The position numbers and the translations under genes are program-made. From a bacterium (GTDB taxonomy: Bacteria; Patescibacteriota; WWE3; 2-01-FULL-39-13; JAQBTZ01): 17,078 bases of DNA. The notes beneath the pieces were generated by a model. The model did no database searches. It had not been told where the DNA came from and saw nothing but the letters and a program-made list of their open reading frames with translations. Within the stretch, counting starts at the first letter, position 1. Each line of letters starts with the position of its first letter. Positions 1 through 7,177 of the stretch are shown in pieces. Location of the stretch: assembly GCA_027624675.1 (NCBI GenBank), contig JAQBTZ010000003.1, positions 1-17,078 of the forward strand, in the 5' to 3' direction.

Positions 1-30
1 TTTTCTATATGTGCGTATAGTCATATTTAG

Positions 31-43
31 TATACTATATAAA
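31..43 (+). promoter_or_regulatory. possible -10 region upstream of the first methyltransferase gene
   Basis: Two overlapping -10-like hexamers are visible, TATACT (31-36) and TATAAA (38-43), 16 to 23 nt before the ATG at 60. No convincing -35 element and no Shine-Dalgarno sequence are seen in the first 59 bases. The rest of this short leader shows nothing else recognisable. Confidence 0.3.
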
Positions 44-59
44 TAAACAGTAAGTTATT

Positions 60-824
60 ATGAAAAATAAATTAAAAATATTAGAAAAGGGTTATATAAA
101 TATTTATTCTAAATTAACTTTACAAGAGTTAAGACAGATAAAATATAAAACATTATATAAAAAGTTAAATCCAAGTTGGGACGAGTCAATGGTGTTTTTA
201 AGCAATAAATTTAGAACAATTATTGCTTCTAAAAATAATTGGATATTAGATATAGGTTGTGGTAATGGTAATTATATTATTGATGAAAATATTGATTTGG
301 TAGAAAAAAGCGTTGGCGTTGATTTATTACCCGAATTTACTCAGAAAAACATCTCAGTTGATAAGGTAGTCCATTGCAATTTAGAGAGTTTACCACTTTT
401 AGATAACAGCTTTGATGTTGTTACAAGTTTGTGGGTTTTGGAACATTTAGAAAACCCTGACAAAGTTTTTAATGAGGTTTATCGAGTGCTAAAGCCAGAG
501 GGCTATTTTATATTTGTAACACCAAATAAAAACTTTATACCGCTCAGGTTTTTTGGTTTGTTAAATTTAAAAAAGATTAATCATTTCATTAACTTTTATC
601 TGTTTGGAAGAAAAGAAGAAGATGTGTTTAAGACTTATTATAAAGCAAATACTATTAAGGATCTTAATAAGTTAAGTAGAGTAAGGTTTAAAAATATTAA
701 TTTATTTGAAAATTTTGATCCTTCGTATACAGCATTTAATAACCTTACTTTTAAGATAACCTCCAGCTTATCAAAATTTAATTGGTTTAAATCACATATT
801 GTAGGAGTAATGCAAAAAACCTAA
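60..824 (+). CDS. class I SAM-dependent methyltransferase (Methyltransf_11 type)
   Basis: A cytosolic methyltransferase of the Rossmann-fold class I family. The SAM-binding motif I is ILDIGCGNGNY at residues 62-72. An acidic residue that should contact the SAM ribose follows at Asp88. The motif region FDVVTSLWVLEHL spans about 118-130, and RVLKPEGYF is at about 142-150, the usual signature of Methyltransf_11 proteins. The N-terminal 60 residues are basic and helical; the C-terminal 90 residues are not recognisable and may hold the acceptor site. Substrate is unknown. The flippase and other envelope genes nearby make a sugar, lipid or quinone-like acceptor possible, but this is a guess. The stop codon shares one base (TAATG) with the next gene, so the two are probably translationally coupled. 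The start is the first ATG and has no Shine-Dalgarno sequence. Confidence 0.85.
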   Translation: MKNKLKILEKGYINIYSKLTLQELRQIKYKTLYKKLNPSWDESMVFLSNKFRTIIASKNNWILDIGCGNGNYIIDENIDLVEKSVGVDLLPEFTQKNISVDKVVHCNLESLPLLDNSFDVVTSLWVLEHLENPDKVFNEVYRVLKPEGYFIFVTPNKNFIPLRFFGLLNLKKINHFINFYLFGRKEEDVFKTYYKANTIKDLNKLSRVRFKNINLFENFDPSYTAFNNLTFKITSSLSKFNWFKSHIVGVMQKT

Positions 825-1492
825 TGTATATACAAGAGATTTATAACAAATACAAAATAATGCCTAGTCTACAGTTGCATATGTTTCGTGTTGCAGGTGT
901 TGCTAGTGTAATCTGTGAAAATTTTAAGCAGCCAGAACTTATTAATCAAGATGATATTGTTTCTGCATGTTTGTTACATGATATGGGTAACATTATTAAG
1001 TTTGATTTAAGCTTATTTCCTCAATTTTTAGAACCAGAGGGCTACGATTATTGGAAAAGGGTACATGATGAATTTATTAATAAGTATGGATCTGACGAAC
1101 ATATGGCTACTTATGAAATTGCAAAAGAGATTAGAGTTTCAAAAGCTGTTCAACAGATGATTGAGTTAGTTGGATTTTCAAATTCTGAGAAAAATTATAA
1201 TTCGACAAATTTTAATTACAAAATTGCAGCGTATGCAGATTTTAGGGTGGCACCACTTGGTGTTGATAGTTTAGAAAACAGATTAAAAGATGGCAGAGAA
1301 AGGTTTTTTAAAAATAAGATGCGTACCTATAACCCTAAGCTAGATAAATTTGATGAGTTATCTGGATTTATATTTAAACTTGAGGAACAGATTTTTGAAA
1401 AATCTAGAATTAAACTTTTCAATATTACTGAAAGGTTAGTAACTGATAAGTTTGATGAAATAAAAAAACTCCAACTTTCGCTGGAGTTTTAA
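824..1492 (+). CDS. HD-domain protein, putative metal-dependent phosphohydrolase
   Basis: A 222-residue HD-superfamily protein. Candidate metal ligands are His19, the His52-Asp53 doublet in CLLHDMGN, and Asp139 in AAYADF, the H...HD...D order of the superfamily. Family members hydrolyse nucleotides or other phosphate esters; the substrate cannot be read from the sequence. The C-terminal 80 residues are lysine-rich and helical. The gene begins on the last base of the upstream methyltransferase stop (TAATG). Its last nine codons lie inside a strong hairpin that looks like the transcription terminator, so the C-terminus is partly dictated by that structure. It is not closely similar to the second HD protein at 5050-5607. 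Confidence 0.8.
   Translation: MYIQEIYNKYKIMPSLQLHMFRVAGVASVICENFKQPELINQDDIVSACLLHDMGNIIKFDLSLFPQFLEPEGYDYWKRVHDEFINKYGSDEHMATYEIAKEIRVSKAVQQMIELVGFSNSEKNYNSTNFNYKIAAYADFRVAPLGVDSLENRLKDGRERFFKNKMRTYNPKLDKFDELSGFIFKLEEQIFEKSRIKLFNITERLVTDKFDEIKKLQLSLEF
1465..1490. terminator. bidirectional intrinsic terminator between convergent genes
   Basis: AAAACTCCA (1465-1473) pairs with TGGAGTTTT (1482-1490), a perfect 9-bp stem with an 8-nt loop. The stem ends in a T tract on the plus strand, and the A tract on the 5' side (1462-1468) gives a T tract on the minus strand, so it can serve both converging transcripts. It lies within the last codons of the HD gene, whose TAA stop (1490-1492) begins on the last T of the tract. 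Confidence 0.75.
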
Positions 1493-1514
1493 AATTTAGG
1501 TCAATTTTTATTAT

Positions 1515-2345
1515 CTATTTATTAATAATCCCCGTACCCTCTAAATCTAATATATTAATTAGGTTAGAACCGCTAGGAATTATATATTTGGTGTTGTTCT
1601 GTAATGTTTTCTCTAACATCTCAATTTTTCTAAGTTCAAGTGCTCTTGGAGTTAGAAACTTTTCAGCAGCTTCGGCAACTCTTTCAACCGCTTGTGCTTG
1701 TCCTTCTGATTTTAAAATCGCGGACTCTTTATCTCCTTCTGCTCTTAATATCTGAGAAGTTTTATAACCTTCAGCAGTTAATATTTCTGCTCTTTTTTCT
1801 CGTTCTGCTTTCATTTGCTTACTCATTGCATCTTCGATATCTTTAGGAGGTTGAATCTTTTGTACTTCAACTCTAGTAATTTTTACTCCCCATGGGTTTG
1901 TTGCTTCGTCTAATACGCTTCGAAGATTGTTGTTAATAATATCTCGTGAGATTAATGTTTCATCAAGCGCAAGCTCTCCAACTATATTTCTCATATTAGT
2001 TTGAGCAAGTGTTGTAGCAGCATAAGCAAAGTTTTGAATCTCAAATTCTGCCTTAACTGGGTCAATTACTTTGTAGTAAACTACAGCATCAACGATAACT
2101 GCAACGTTATCTTTTGTAATAACGTCTTGTGGATCAACGTTTAACACTCTTTCTCGCATATCAACTGCAAGTATAGATTCTACAAATGGAACTAATATAT
2201 TAATTCCGCTACCTACTGTTCTTTGATATTTCCCAAACCTCATTACTAAACCTTTTTCGTACTGGTTAACAATTCTAACTGATCTTACAAGCGCAGTTAG
2301 GGCTAAAAAGAAAATTATTATTAATATGACTGGTACAAATCCCAT
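1515..2345 (-). CDS. SPFH/stomatin-like membrane protein (QmcA/slipin type)
   Basis: A 276-residue protein of the SPFH (stomatin/prohibitin/flotillin/HflK-C) family. One N-terminal membrane segment (about 4-22) is followed by the SPFH domain: VNQYEKGLVMRFGKYQRTV, then GINILVPFVE and the conserved VDMRERVLNVDPQDVITKDN stretch. A long charged coiled coil follows (about 170-230, KAEREKRAEILTAEG with repeated AEG/SEG turns), typical of p-stomatins that oligomerise on the membrane. It starts 2 bp after the NfeD-like gene, the standard partner of bacterial stomatins (as in E. coli qmcA-ybbJ), so the two form a membrane microdomain or protease-associated module. Its start has no Shine-Dalgarno sequence, and translation is likely coupled to nfeD. 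It converges on the HD gene across the terminator at 1465-1490. Confidence 0.9.
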   Translation of the reverse strand: MGFVPVILIIIFFLALTALVRSVRIVNQYEKGLVMRFGKYQRTVGSGINILVPFVESILAVDMRERVLNVDPQDVITKDNVAVIVDAVVYYKVIDPVKAEFEIQNFAYAATTLAQTNMRNIVGELALDETLISRDIINNNLRSVLDEATNPWGVKITRVEVQKIQPPKDIEDAMSKQMKAEREKRAEILTAEGYKTSQILRAEGDKESAILKSEGQAQAVERVAEAAEKFLTPRALELRKIEMLEKTLQNNTKYIIPSGSNLINILDLEGTGIINK

Positions 2346-2347
2346 AC

Positions 2348-2788
2348 TTAGGTTTCTATTTCTTCAGCTACAATTAGTGTAACCCCAGAAATATTTAAAA
2401 TTTTTACTTTAGAATTCACATTTAATGTTTTATCATCTGCTGTCTTTGCTCTCCATTCCTCGCCATCAATACTAACTATTCCTACAGCTTTTTCAGCATT
2501 CCAAGATTTAACATTAGTGATAGTGCCAATTAATGAATCTGTATTTGAGCTATGGGAAAACACCTTAATCTTATTTTTTAAAAACTTTCTACCAACTAAT
2601 AAATATCCAAATAATAAAAGAGTACTAATAACAATACCAATCATATCTGTTGAGTAATACCCAGTTAAGCCCCCAATTAATAGGGCAACACCTAAAAGTA
2701 GTAGGTCAAAACCAGTTTCGATCCCAACAATTAACTCTAAGATAATTAATAATAAACCAATGATTGTCAAAGCGATGCTAATAACCAT
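2348..2788 (-). CDS. short NfeD-family membrane protein
   Basis: A 146-residue NfeD-like protein. Three hydrophobic helices occupy about 3-22, 27-45 and 49-67. They are followed by a cytosolic OB-fold-like domain (about 85-142) with LIGTITNVKSW and the NfeD hallmark DGEEWRAKTADD. It is the short type without the N-terminal ClpP-like serine protease, which normally sits beside a stomatin gene and anchors or modulates it. It is the first gene of a two-gene minus-strand unit and ends 2 bp before the SPFH gene. A consensus extended -10 lies only 8 nt upstream of its ATG, so its mRNA may be leaderless. Confidence 0.88.
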   Translation of the reverse strand: MVISIALTIIGLLLIILELIVGIETGFDLLLLGVALLIGGLTGYYSTDMIGIVISTLLLFGYLLVGRKFLKNKIKVFSHSSNTDSLIGTITNVKSWNAEKAVGIVSIDGEEWRAKTADDKTLNVNSKVKILNISGVTLIVAEEIET

Positions 2789-2796
2789 ATAATATA

Positions 2797-2805
2797 ATTA
2801 TATCA
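2797..2805 (-). promoter_or_regulatory. extended -10 promoter of the NfeD-SPFH unit
   Basis: Read on the minus strand, TGATATAAT occupies 2805-2797, an exact TGnTATAAT extended -10. Only 8 nt separate it from the ATG at 2788, which places the expected transcription start about 0-3 nt before the start codon. Confidence 0.6.
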
Positions 2806-2833
2806 TTAAAATGACTAAAGTTAAGATTTTACG

Positions 2834-2839
2834 TTTAAT
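2834..2839 (+). promoter_or_regulatory. candidate -10 of the flippase gene
   Basis: TTTAAT at 2834-2839 lies 6 nt before the ATG at 2846 in the short divergent gap with the NfeD gene. It resembles the other near-start -10 elements of this window but is a weaker match. No Shine-Dalgarno sequence is present. Confidence 0.35.
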
Positions 2840-2845
2840 ATCAGT

Positions 2846-4249
2846 ATGATTCTTTTTAAAAACATTATTTACCAGGTACTAGGAAAAGCAATTACAATTT
2901 TTGCAACAGCAATTGGGATAAGTTTAATTACAAAAGCATTAGGTGTCGAATTTTATGGTCAGTATGTATATGTTATTACCTTTTTAACAATATTTTTTAC
3001 TTTTTCTGATTGGGGTATAAATACAATTGTTATTAAAGAAATTTCAAATCAGAAAGAAATTTCAAAGGAGTATTTTTCCAAGGTATTAGTTACAAGGGTT
3101 TTATTTGCATTTTTAATGTGCATGTTTGCAGTTTTAGTTGCCTTTCTATTCCAATTTGAAAAAGCGTTGTTTCTTTCGGTATTAGTTGGGTTACCAATGA
3201 TAGTAAGTTATTCGATAAGTTCAACCTCATCAATTATTTTTGCATCAAAATTTAAGTATAGGTTGGATCTAATTGTTAAATCGGCCTACTCAATAATATC
3301 GTTATCAGTGTTGTATTTAATTTTGGGTAATGTAACTAGTGTATGGGCAGTAGTGTTGACATCGGTGTTAGGCTGGGGAGTATCAAGCATTTTTTCATTA
3401 TTTTTTGTAAAAGAGTATCTGCAGTTTAGATTTTTAAAGATAGATTATCAGTTTTCAAAAAAGTTGGTTTTGATTTCTTTACCAATCGGGGTTGCATTAA
3501 TTATTAATACGTTACTATCCCAGATTGATAAGCTTATTATTCCTCACTTACTTGATTTTAGGCAGGCTGGTTTCTATGCACTTTCGTATAAGGTGTTTGA
3601 ATTTCTGTTAGCGCTACCTACCTTTTTTATTAACTCTGTATTTATATTGCTAGCCAATAAAAAACATAACCTGAAAATTTTTGATAACTCGTTAAAGATC
3701 TTTGTCTTTATAAGTGTTGTTTTATCCTTTTTTTGTATATATTTTGCACCAGTAATTATAGATTTAATCTCAGGAAAGGATTTCTCGTTTTCGATTTTAC
3801 CATTTCAGGTTCTATCGTTTAGCTTAATTGTATTTTTTATCTCAGCATTATTAAGGTTGCAATTAATAGTAGAGGGTAAGGAAAAACTTTTTTTCTATAT
3901 ATATCTAGCATCGTTAGTATTAAACGTAATCTTAAATATAATTCTATTGCCAGTTATTGGAATAGTTGGAGCAGCTTTCGCCACAATATTGTCAGAACTG
4001 TTGGTGTTGATCTTAATGGTTAAGGAAGTAGGAATTACGGTTATCTCAAAATCAAATTTATTTTATTTTAATAAAGTGGTGCTGGTTTGTTCCTTGTCTT
4101 TTTTGCCTATAGTACTAGTTGATTTCGAAAATGATTTAGTTAAGTTTTTGATACCAATTATATTGCTTATGTTGTTTTCTTATGCGCTTGGGTTAACAAA
4201 GGAAATTTTAAAGTTAGTTAAGAGTATAGAAGAAAAGATAGTTAGTTAG
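2846..4249 (+). CDS. Wzx-like polysaccharide/oligosaccharide flippase (MOP superfamily)
   Basis: A 467-residue integral membrane protein with about 12-14 hydrophobic helices spread over its whole length, the size and layout of the Wzx/RfbX (Polysacc_synt) branch of MOP exporters. The N-terminus IIYQVLGKAITIFATAIG, the GVEFYGQYVYVITF segment and the SDWGINTIVIKEIS stretch match the TM1-TM2 region of these flippases. The FRQAGFYALSYKVFEF segment near residue 240 is the matching start of the second half. Such proteins move undecaprenyl-linked oligosaccharides across the cytoplasmic membrane. No glycosyltransferase lies next to it; only the methyltransferase at 60-824 could belong to the same pathway. 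Its stop overlaps the convergent Ig-like gene by 8 bp, with no terminator between them. Confidence 0.88.
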   Translation: MILFKNIIYQVLGKAITIFATAIGISLITKALGVEFYGQYVYVITFLTIFFTFSDWGINTIVIKEISNQKEISKEYFSKVLVTRVLFAFLMCMFAVLVAFLFQFEKALFLSVLVGLPMIVSYSISSTSSIIFASKFKYRLDLIVKSAYSIISLSVLYLILGNVTSVWAVVLTSVLGWGVSSIFSLFFVKEYLQFRFLKIDYQFSKKLVLISLPIGVALIINTLLSQIDKLIIPHLLDFRQAGFYALSYKVFEFLLALPTFFINSVFILLANKKHNLKIFDNSLKIFVFISVVLSFFCIYFAPVIIDLISGKDFSFSILPFQVLSFSLIVFFISALLRLQLIVEGKEKLFFYIYLASLVLNVILNIILLPVIGIVGAAFATILSELLVLILMVKEVGITVISKSNLFYFNKVVLVCSLSFLPIVLVDFENDLVKFLIPIILLMLFSYALGLTKEILKLVKSIEEKIVS

Positions 4250-4982
4250 AGCTTTTTGAAATGTTAACGGTAAAGTCAAATTCCACCTTAGTTTTGTTTC
4301 CAGCTTGATCTGTTGCCTCTGCATTAATTGAGTTTTTCCCTTCTTTCACATTTATCGATACAGAAAAAGCTCCATCTTCATCAATACTTGCTAACCTACC
4401 ATTAATGTTTAGTTCGATATTATTGTCAGTTGTTCCAGTAACTGTGATAAGCTCGTCAGACTCATTTACTTCAACCTCAGAGCCCTTTTCAGGTGAACTA
4501 ATAGTTAAGACAGGTGAGGTAGTATCTACTGAAATTAATAGTTTAGAAGAAGCAATGCTGGTTTTTTCATTAACCGTAGAAGTTGCATAAAACTCGTTAT
4601 CACCAGAATCTAAGACTATATTTTCAAATTTAAAGTCTCCATCGTCACGGGTTTCTAGCTCTTTAATCATTTTATTATTTTTATAAAGGGTGATTTTTGC
4701 CTTCTCAACCGAATATCCTTCTATCATTATCACCTTTTCTTTTGAATACCTTGGGATGTTACTTAGTAGTGGGGGTTGAATATTCTCAATTCTTGTTTTT
4801 CCTGCAGTTTCTTCTTGTTTAATCCCAATTTTATCTAAGTTTTTAACAAATGTAGTTATACCAATATATGCAAGAAAGATAAATCCGATAAAAACTATTA
4901 ATAATAGTATAGGTACAGCAGAATTAGTTATCGAACCACTAGGTTTTTTAGGGGAGTACTTATACGACTTCCAGTTACTCAT
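4242..4982 (-). CDS. membrane-anchored protein with two Ig-like domains
   Basis: A 246-residue protein with a short basic N-terminus, one membrane helix (about 23-46) and an extracytoplasmic part. That part appears to hold two beta-sandwich repeats. The first (about 70-152) contains IEGYSVEKAKITLYKNN and ends ISVDTTSPVLTI. The second (about 157-240) contains VTGTTDNNIELNINGR, DGAFSVSINVKEGKNSINAEA and DQAGNK, the pattern of bacterial Ig-like repeats similar to the Glucodextran_B family. No catalytic domain is present, so it is probably a surface or scaffold protein. It is a single-gene unit, divergent from the HD gene at 5050 and convergent with the flippase (8-bp overlap). A perfect extended -10 lies 8 nt before its ATG. 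The ligand is unknown. Confidence 0.8.
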   Translation of the reverse strand: MSNWKSYKYSPKKPSGSITNSAVPILLLIVFIGFIFLAYIGITTFVKNLDKIGIKQEETAGKTRIENIQPPLLSNIPRYSKEKVIMIEGYSVEKAKITLYKNNKMIKELETRDDGDFKFENIVLDSGDNEFYATSTVNEKTSIASSKLLISVDTTSPVLTISSPEKGSEVEVNESDELITVTGTTDNNIELNINGRLASIDEDGAFSVSINVKEGKNSINAEATDQAGNKTKVEFDFTVNISKSSN

Positions 4983-4990
4983 AATATATA

Positions 4991-4999
4991 ATTATAACA
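4991..4999 (-). promoter_or_regulatory. extended -10 promoter of the Ig-like gene
   Basis: On the minus strand TGTTATAAT lies at 4999-4991, an exact TGnTATAAT. It is 8 nt from the ATG at 4982, the same spacing as at the NfeD gene, and predicts a leaderless or nearly leaderless mRNA. Confidence 0.6.
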
Positions 5000-5034
5000 G
5001 AAATTGATAATTTAATGTAGTTACATAACAAATA

Positions 5035-5043
5035 TGTTAAAAT
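5035..5043 (+). promoter_or_regulatory. extended -10 promoter of the second HD gene
   Basis: TGTTAAAAT (5035-5043) is an extended -10-like element that ends 6 nt before the ATG at 5050. The expected start of transcription is at or next to the ATG. Confidence 0.5.
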
Positions 5044-5049
5044 AATATA

Positions 5050-5607
5050 ATGAAACCAGTTGATTTCTTTCAGATAATTCATAAATATATACCAATTAAT
5101 ACCCAAAGTTATCATAACTATATAATCCATGTAACCTTGGTAGCAGCTTACGCAATTAAGATAGCAAAACGTTTTGGCCTGTCAAAAGATCAGATCCAAT
5201 TTATAATAGAGGCTAGTATGTTACATGATATTGGTATATGTAAGGTTGTTGATTATAAACAAGAGCTAGGTGGAACGTTGCCATATATCTGTCATATCTC
5301 AGAAGGGGCAAAAATTTTAAGATTAGAGGGTTTAGAAAAGCACGCACTTGTAGCAGAAAGACATACAGGGTTAGGAATTTTTAAAGAGGAAATAATAGAG
5401 AAAAATTTACCATTAGAGTTAAAGGATTATGTGCCACTAACTATTGAAGAAGAGATAATAAGTTTTGCAGATATGTTTTATAAAAAAGATACGGCTAGGG
5501 TTTGGCATAGGCAAACAGATGAAGAGGTAAGAAATGAGATATCCCAGTTTGGTGAAAAGCATGCAAAATTGTTAGAAGAAAAGTTTAAGAAGTTTAATAT
5601 TATCTAG
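5050..5607 (+). CDS. HD/HDIG-type phosphohydrolase
   Basis: A 185-residue protein with the full set of HD-domain ligands: His27, His59-Asp60 in MLHDIG (the HDIG form), His82, His98, His105 in ERHTGLG and Asp141 in SFADMF. The spacing fits the small stand-alone HDIG hydrolases found in archaea and many small-genome bacteria. These are metal phosphohydrolases whose substrates are mostly unassigned. The protein has no fused signalling or membrane domain. It is transcribed alone, from a promoter that shares a 67-bp gap with the Ig-like gene. Its stop overlaps the stop of the convergent HAD-like gene by 8 bp. Confidence 0.85.
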   Translation: MKPVDFFQIIHKYIPINTQSYHNYIIHVTLVAAYAIKIAKRFGLSKDQIQFIIEASMLHDIGICKVVDYKQELGGTLPYICHISEGAKILRLEGLEKHALVAERHTGLGIFKEEIIEKNLPLELKDYVPLTIEEEIISFADMFYKKDTARVWHRQTDEEVRNEISQFGEKHAKLLEEKFKKFNII

Positions 5608-6199
5608 TCTCAATTGGTATAAACCTTTTTAACTCAATTATAAATTGTTCATAGGTTTCAAACTGTATGGTATTAATTCCTAACTCTTTAGCTTTTGTAA
5701 TGTTTACTAGGGAGTCATCTATAAAAAGTGTTTCATTCGCATTGCTGTTGGTTTTTTCTAATGCAATTAAGAAAATTTTTTCATCTGGTTTTTTTATCCC
5801 AATTTGGTATGAATTGAAAAAATAATCAAATTTATCTCTTAGGTTATTATTATCTATAACTTCTTCTAACCAGTCTTCTATCTGGTTTGAAAGCATAACT
5901 ATTTTATAATTGGCTTTTAATTTTTCAATCAGTTTAATTAATTTATAATCAAGTGGGAAAGTATCTATTATTGATTTTTTTAGTTTAGCAGGATCAGTTT
6001 TTAATTTATTTCCCAGATCTTGCCAATATTGCTTTGCAGTTATTTTATTAATTGAGGCTTTATGCCAGTTTTTGTATAGGATATCCATTAATTCAGGAAT
6101 TGTCATGTTAAATTTCTCATGGGTTGAGTTAGCAAAATATAATTTATCTTTTGTAGGAGTTAGTACCCCAGCATAATCGAAAATAATGGTTTTTATCAT
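5600..6199 (-). CDS. HAD-superfamily hydrolase, YihX-like, with altered motif I
   Basis: A 199-residue HAD-like protein. Motif I is IIFDYAGVL near the N-terminus: the nucleophile Asp is present, but the acid/base Asp two positions later is Ala. YihX-type sugar phosphatases (DLGNVL form) also lack that second Asp. Motif II is VMLSNQ, motif III the Lys in GIKKPDEKIF, and motif IV LFIDDSLVN, in the usual order, with a helical cap between motifs I and II. The start at 6199 was chosen because a longer in-frame reading would run through the tRNA-Gly gene. A TATACT hexamer on the minus strand at 6216-6211 could be its -10, 11 nt before ATG. It may also be read through from tRNA-Gly and the DinD-like gene. 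The substrate is unknown. Confidence 0.8.
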   Translation of the reverse strand: MIKTIIFDYAGVLTPTKDKLYFANSTHEKFNMTIPELMDILYKNWHKASINKITAKQYWQDLGNKLKTDPAKLKKSIIDTFPLDYKLIKLIEKLKANYKIVMLSNQIEDWLEEVIDNNNLRDKFDYFFNSYQIGIKKPDEKIFLIALEKTNSNANETLFIDDSLVNITKAKELGINTIQFETYEQFIIELKRFIPIETR

Positions 6200-6210
6200 A
6201 GTTTTATCAT

Positions 6211-6216
6211 AGTATA
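6211..6216 (-). promoter_or_regulatory. candidate -10 of the HAD-like gene
   Basis: Minus-strand TATACT at 6216-6211, between the tRNA-Gly 3' end and the ATG at 6199. The gap to ATG is 11 nt, giving a leader of roughly 5 nt. No -35 is obvious. Confidence 0.35.
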
Positions 6217-6239
6217 GTAAAGCAGTTATCCAAATTTTT

Positions 6240-6314
6240 TGGAGCAGCTGACGGGATTTGAACCCGTGGTCTTCTCCTTGGGAAGGAGACGTGTTACCAC
6301 TCCACCACAGCTGC
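6240..6314 (-). tRNA. tRNA-Gly (anticodon CCC), CCA encoded
   Basis: Read on the minus strand, the acceptor GCAGCTG (6314-6308) pairs with CAGCTGC (6250-6244), with T as discriminator and an encoded CCA at 6242-6240. The D arm contains GTGGAGTGGTAACAC. The anticodon arm is TCTCC-TTCCCAA-GGAGA, giving anticodon CCC. The T arm is ACGGG-TTCAAAT-CCCGT. All stems are complete. It sits 18 bp after the DinD-like gene stop and 40 bp before the HAD-like gene, all on the same strand. No independent promoter or terminator is clear, so processing from a longer transcript is possible. Confidence 0.96.
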
Positions 6315-6332
6315 AAGTATTCATTTCTTACA

Positions 6333-7169
6333 CTATTTGTTGTCTATAATTTCCCTACTTTGTGGTTGTTCAATATAATTTTGTTTTTTAGAAACTTTTC
6401 CCCCGCTCTTTATCTCGAGTTCTTTTCTAGCATTTCCTGCAATTGTACCACCATCTTTTGCTGCTTTTTTATTTTGTTTAAATCCTACTGTATTTTTCCT
6501 TTTTGTTATCTCAGTTGTCGATGCTTCTCCTAGCATTGAAAAAATTAACTCTAAATCATTCATATGATCTCTAAGATTTTCTTTTTTGAGACTTTTGAAT
6601 TTTTTATATTCGGATGGGGTCATCCCAAATGTTGCCTTTGAAATTTCTGCAGTTAAGATTGCATATTCTTTTTCTGTGCCAACTTTTCTGTTTTTCCACT
6701 CGTTTGTTAACTGTTCTCTAACCTGAATGCCTCTCATTCTTTTCTCTATCCAATCATCAGAATATCCTTTGGCTTTATATATGGCTCTTGTTCTTTTTGT
6801 TGCTAGTTCTGGGTCTTCTATTTCTTGTACTCTTTCGTAACCAACTTTTGCAAGCCAAAGCTTGAATGGCTCGGCTTTAGGTGATGGGATTGATTGTATA
6901 ATTCTAAATATTCCTTCTGTGTTAGCACAATCTGTAGCATATTTTTTTCCATCAGTTGCCTCAAGTTTCAGTCCGTGACAAAATGTCACGACCTGGCTAT
7001 TTTCTTCTATAAGTCTTTGTTTAAGTTTTCTCCAATATGCTCCACTATCAACGCTTTCAGTTAATGCACCACAAATATCAACCACACTAAACCACCACTC
7101 ATTATTATAAATGGTTTTTCTAATCTCTTTTCCCTTAAAAACTGCTATTTTGGTAAGTTCGTTTGACAT
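6333..7169 (-). CDS. Bro-N domain protein, DinD-like (phage antirepressor-related)
   Basis: A 278-residue protein with an N-terminal Bro-N domain (about 7-110). It is seen in WWFSVVDICGAL, YWRKLKQRL, the VVTFCHGLKLEATDGK stretch, TDCANTEGIFRIIQSIPSPK and EPFKLWLAKVGYERVQE. A C-terminal half like that of DNA-damage-inducible protein D follows: DDWIEKRMRGIQVREQLT, ILTAEISKATFGMTPSEYK, LRDHMNDLELIFSMLGE and GGTIAGNARKELE. Bro-N domains occur in phage antirepressors and viral Bro proteins and bind DNA. This fusion is also found widely on bacterial chromosomes as a single gene, often in accessory regions. E. coli DinD is LexA-regulated and inhibits RecA. No LexA-type operator is obvious here. The gene follows the LysM gene's terminator and has its own -10. 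Confidence 0.85.
   Translation of the reverse strand: MSNELTKIAVFKGKEIRKTIYNNEWWFSVVDICGALTESVDSGAYWRKLKQRLIEENSQVVTFCHGLKLEATDGKKYATDCANTEGIFRIIQSIPSPKAEPFKLWLAKVGYERVQEIEDPELATKRTRAIYKAKGYSDDWIEKRMRGIQVREQLTNEWKNRKVGTEKEYAILTAEISKATFGMTPSEYKKFKSLKKENLRDHMNDLELIFSMLGEASTTEITKRKNTVGFKQNKKAAKDGGTIAGNARKELEIKSGGKVSKKQNYIEQPQSREIIDNK
6974..6990. repeat. perfect 7-bp inverted repeat inside the DinD-like gene
   Basis: CGTGACA (6974-6980), AAA spacer, TGTCACG (6984-6990). It encodes the VVTFCHG part of a well-conserved Bro-N stretch, so the palindrome may simply follow from the codons. It could also form an mRNA hairpin or a protein-binding site. Confidence 0.4.
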
Positions 7170-7177
7170 TAATTTCT

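Noticed and set aside
824..5607. The two HD proteins as a duplicated pair or toxin-like system
   Set aside because: They share only the HD ligand pattern, differ in length and flanking motifs, and lie in separate transcription units.
6228..6242. CCAAA-TTT-TTTGG palindrome after tRNA-Gly as terminator
   Set aside because: A five-pair, AT-rich stem that overlaps the encoded CCA; unlikely to stop transcription.
6200..6316. N-terminal extension of the HAD-like gene by 39 codons
   Set aside because: The extension translates the tRNA-Gly gene; motif I begins right after the ATG at 6199, where family members start.
6258..6533. Open frame of 91 codons on the plus strand starting in tRNA-Gly
   Set aside because: It reads antisense through the tRNA and the end of the DinD-like gene; hydrophobic and Cys-rich without any domain sign.
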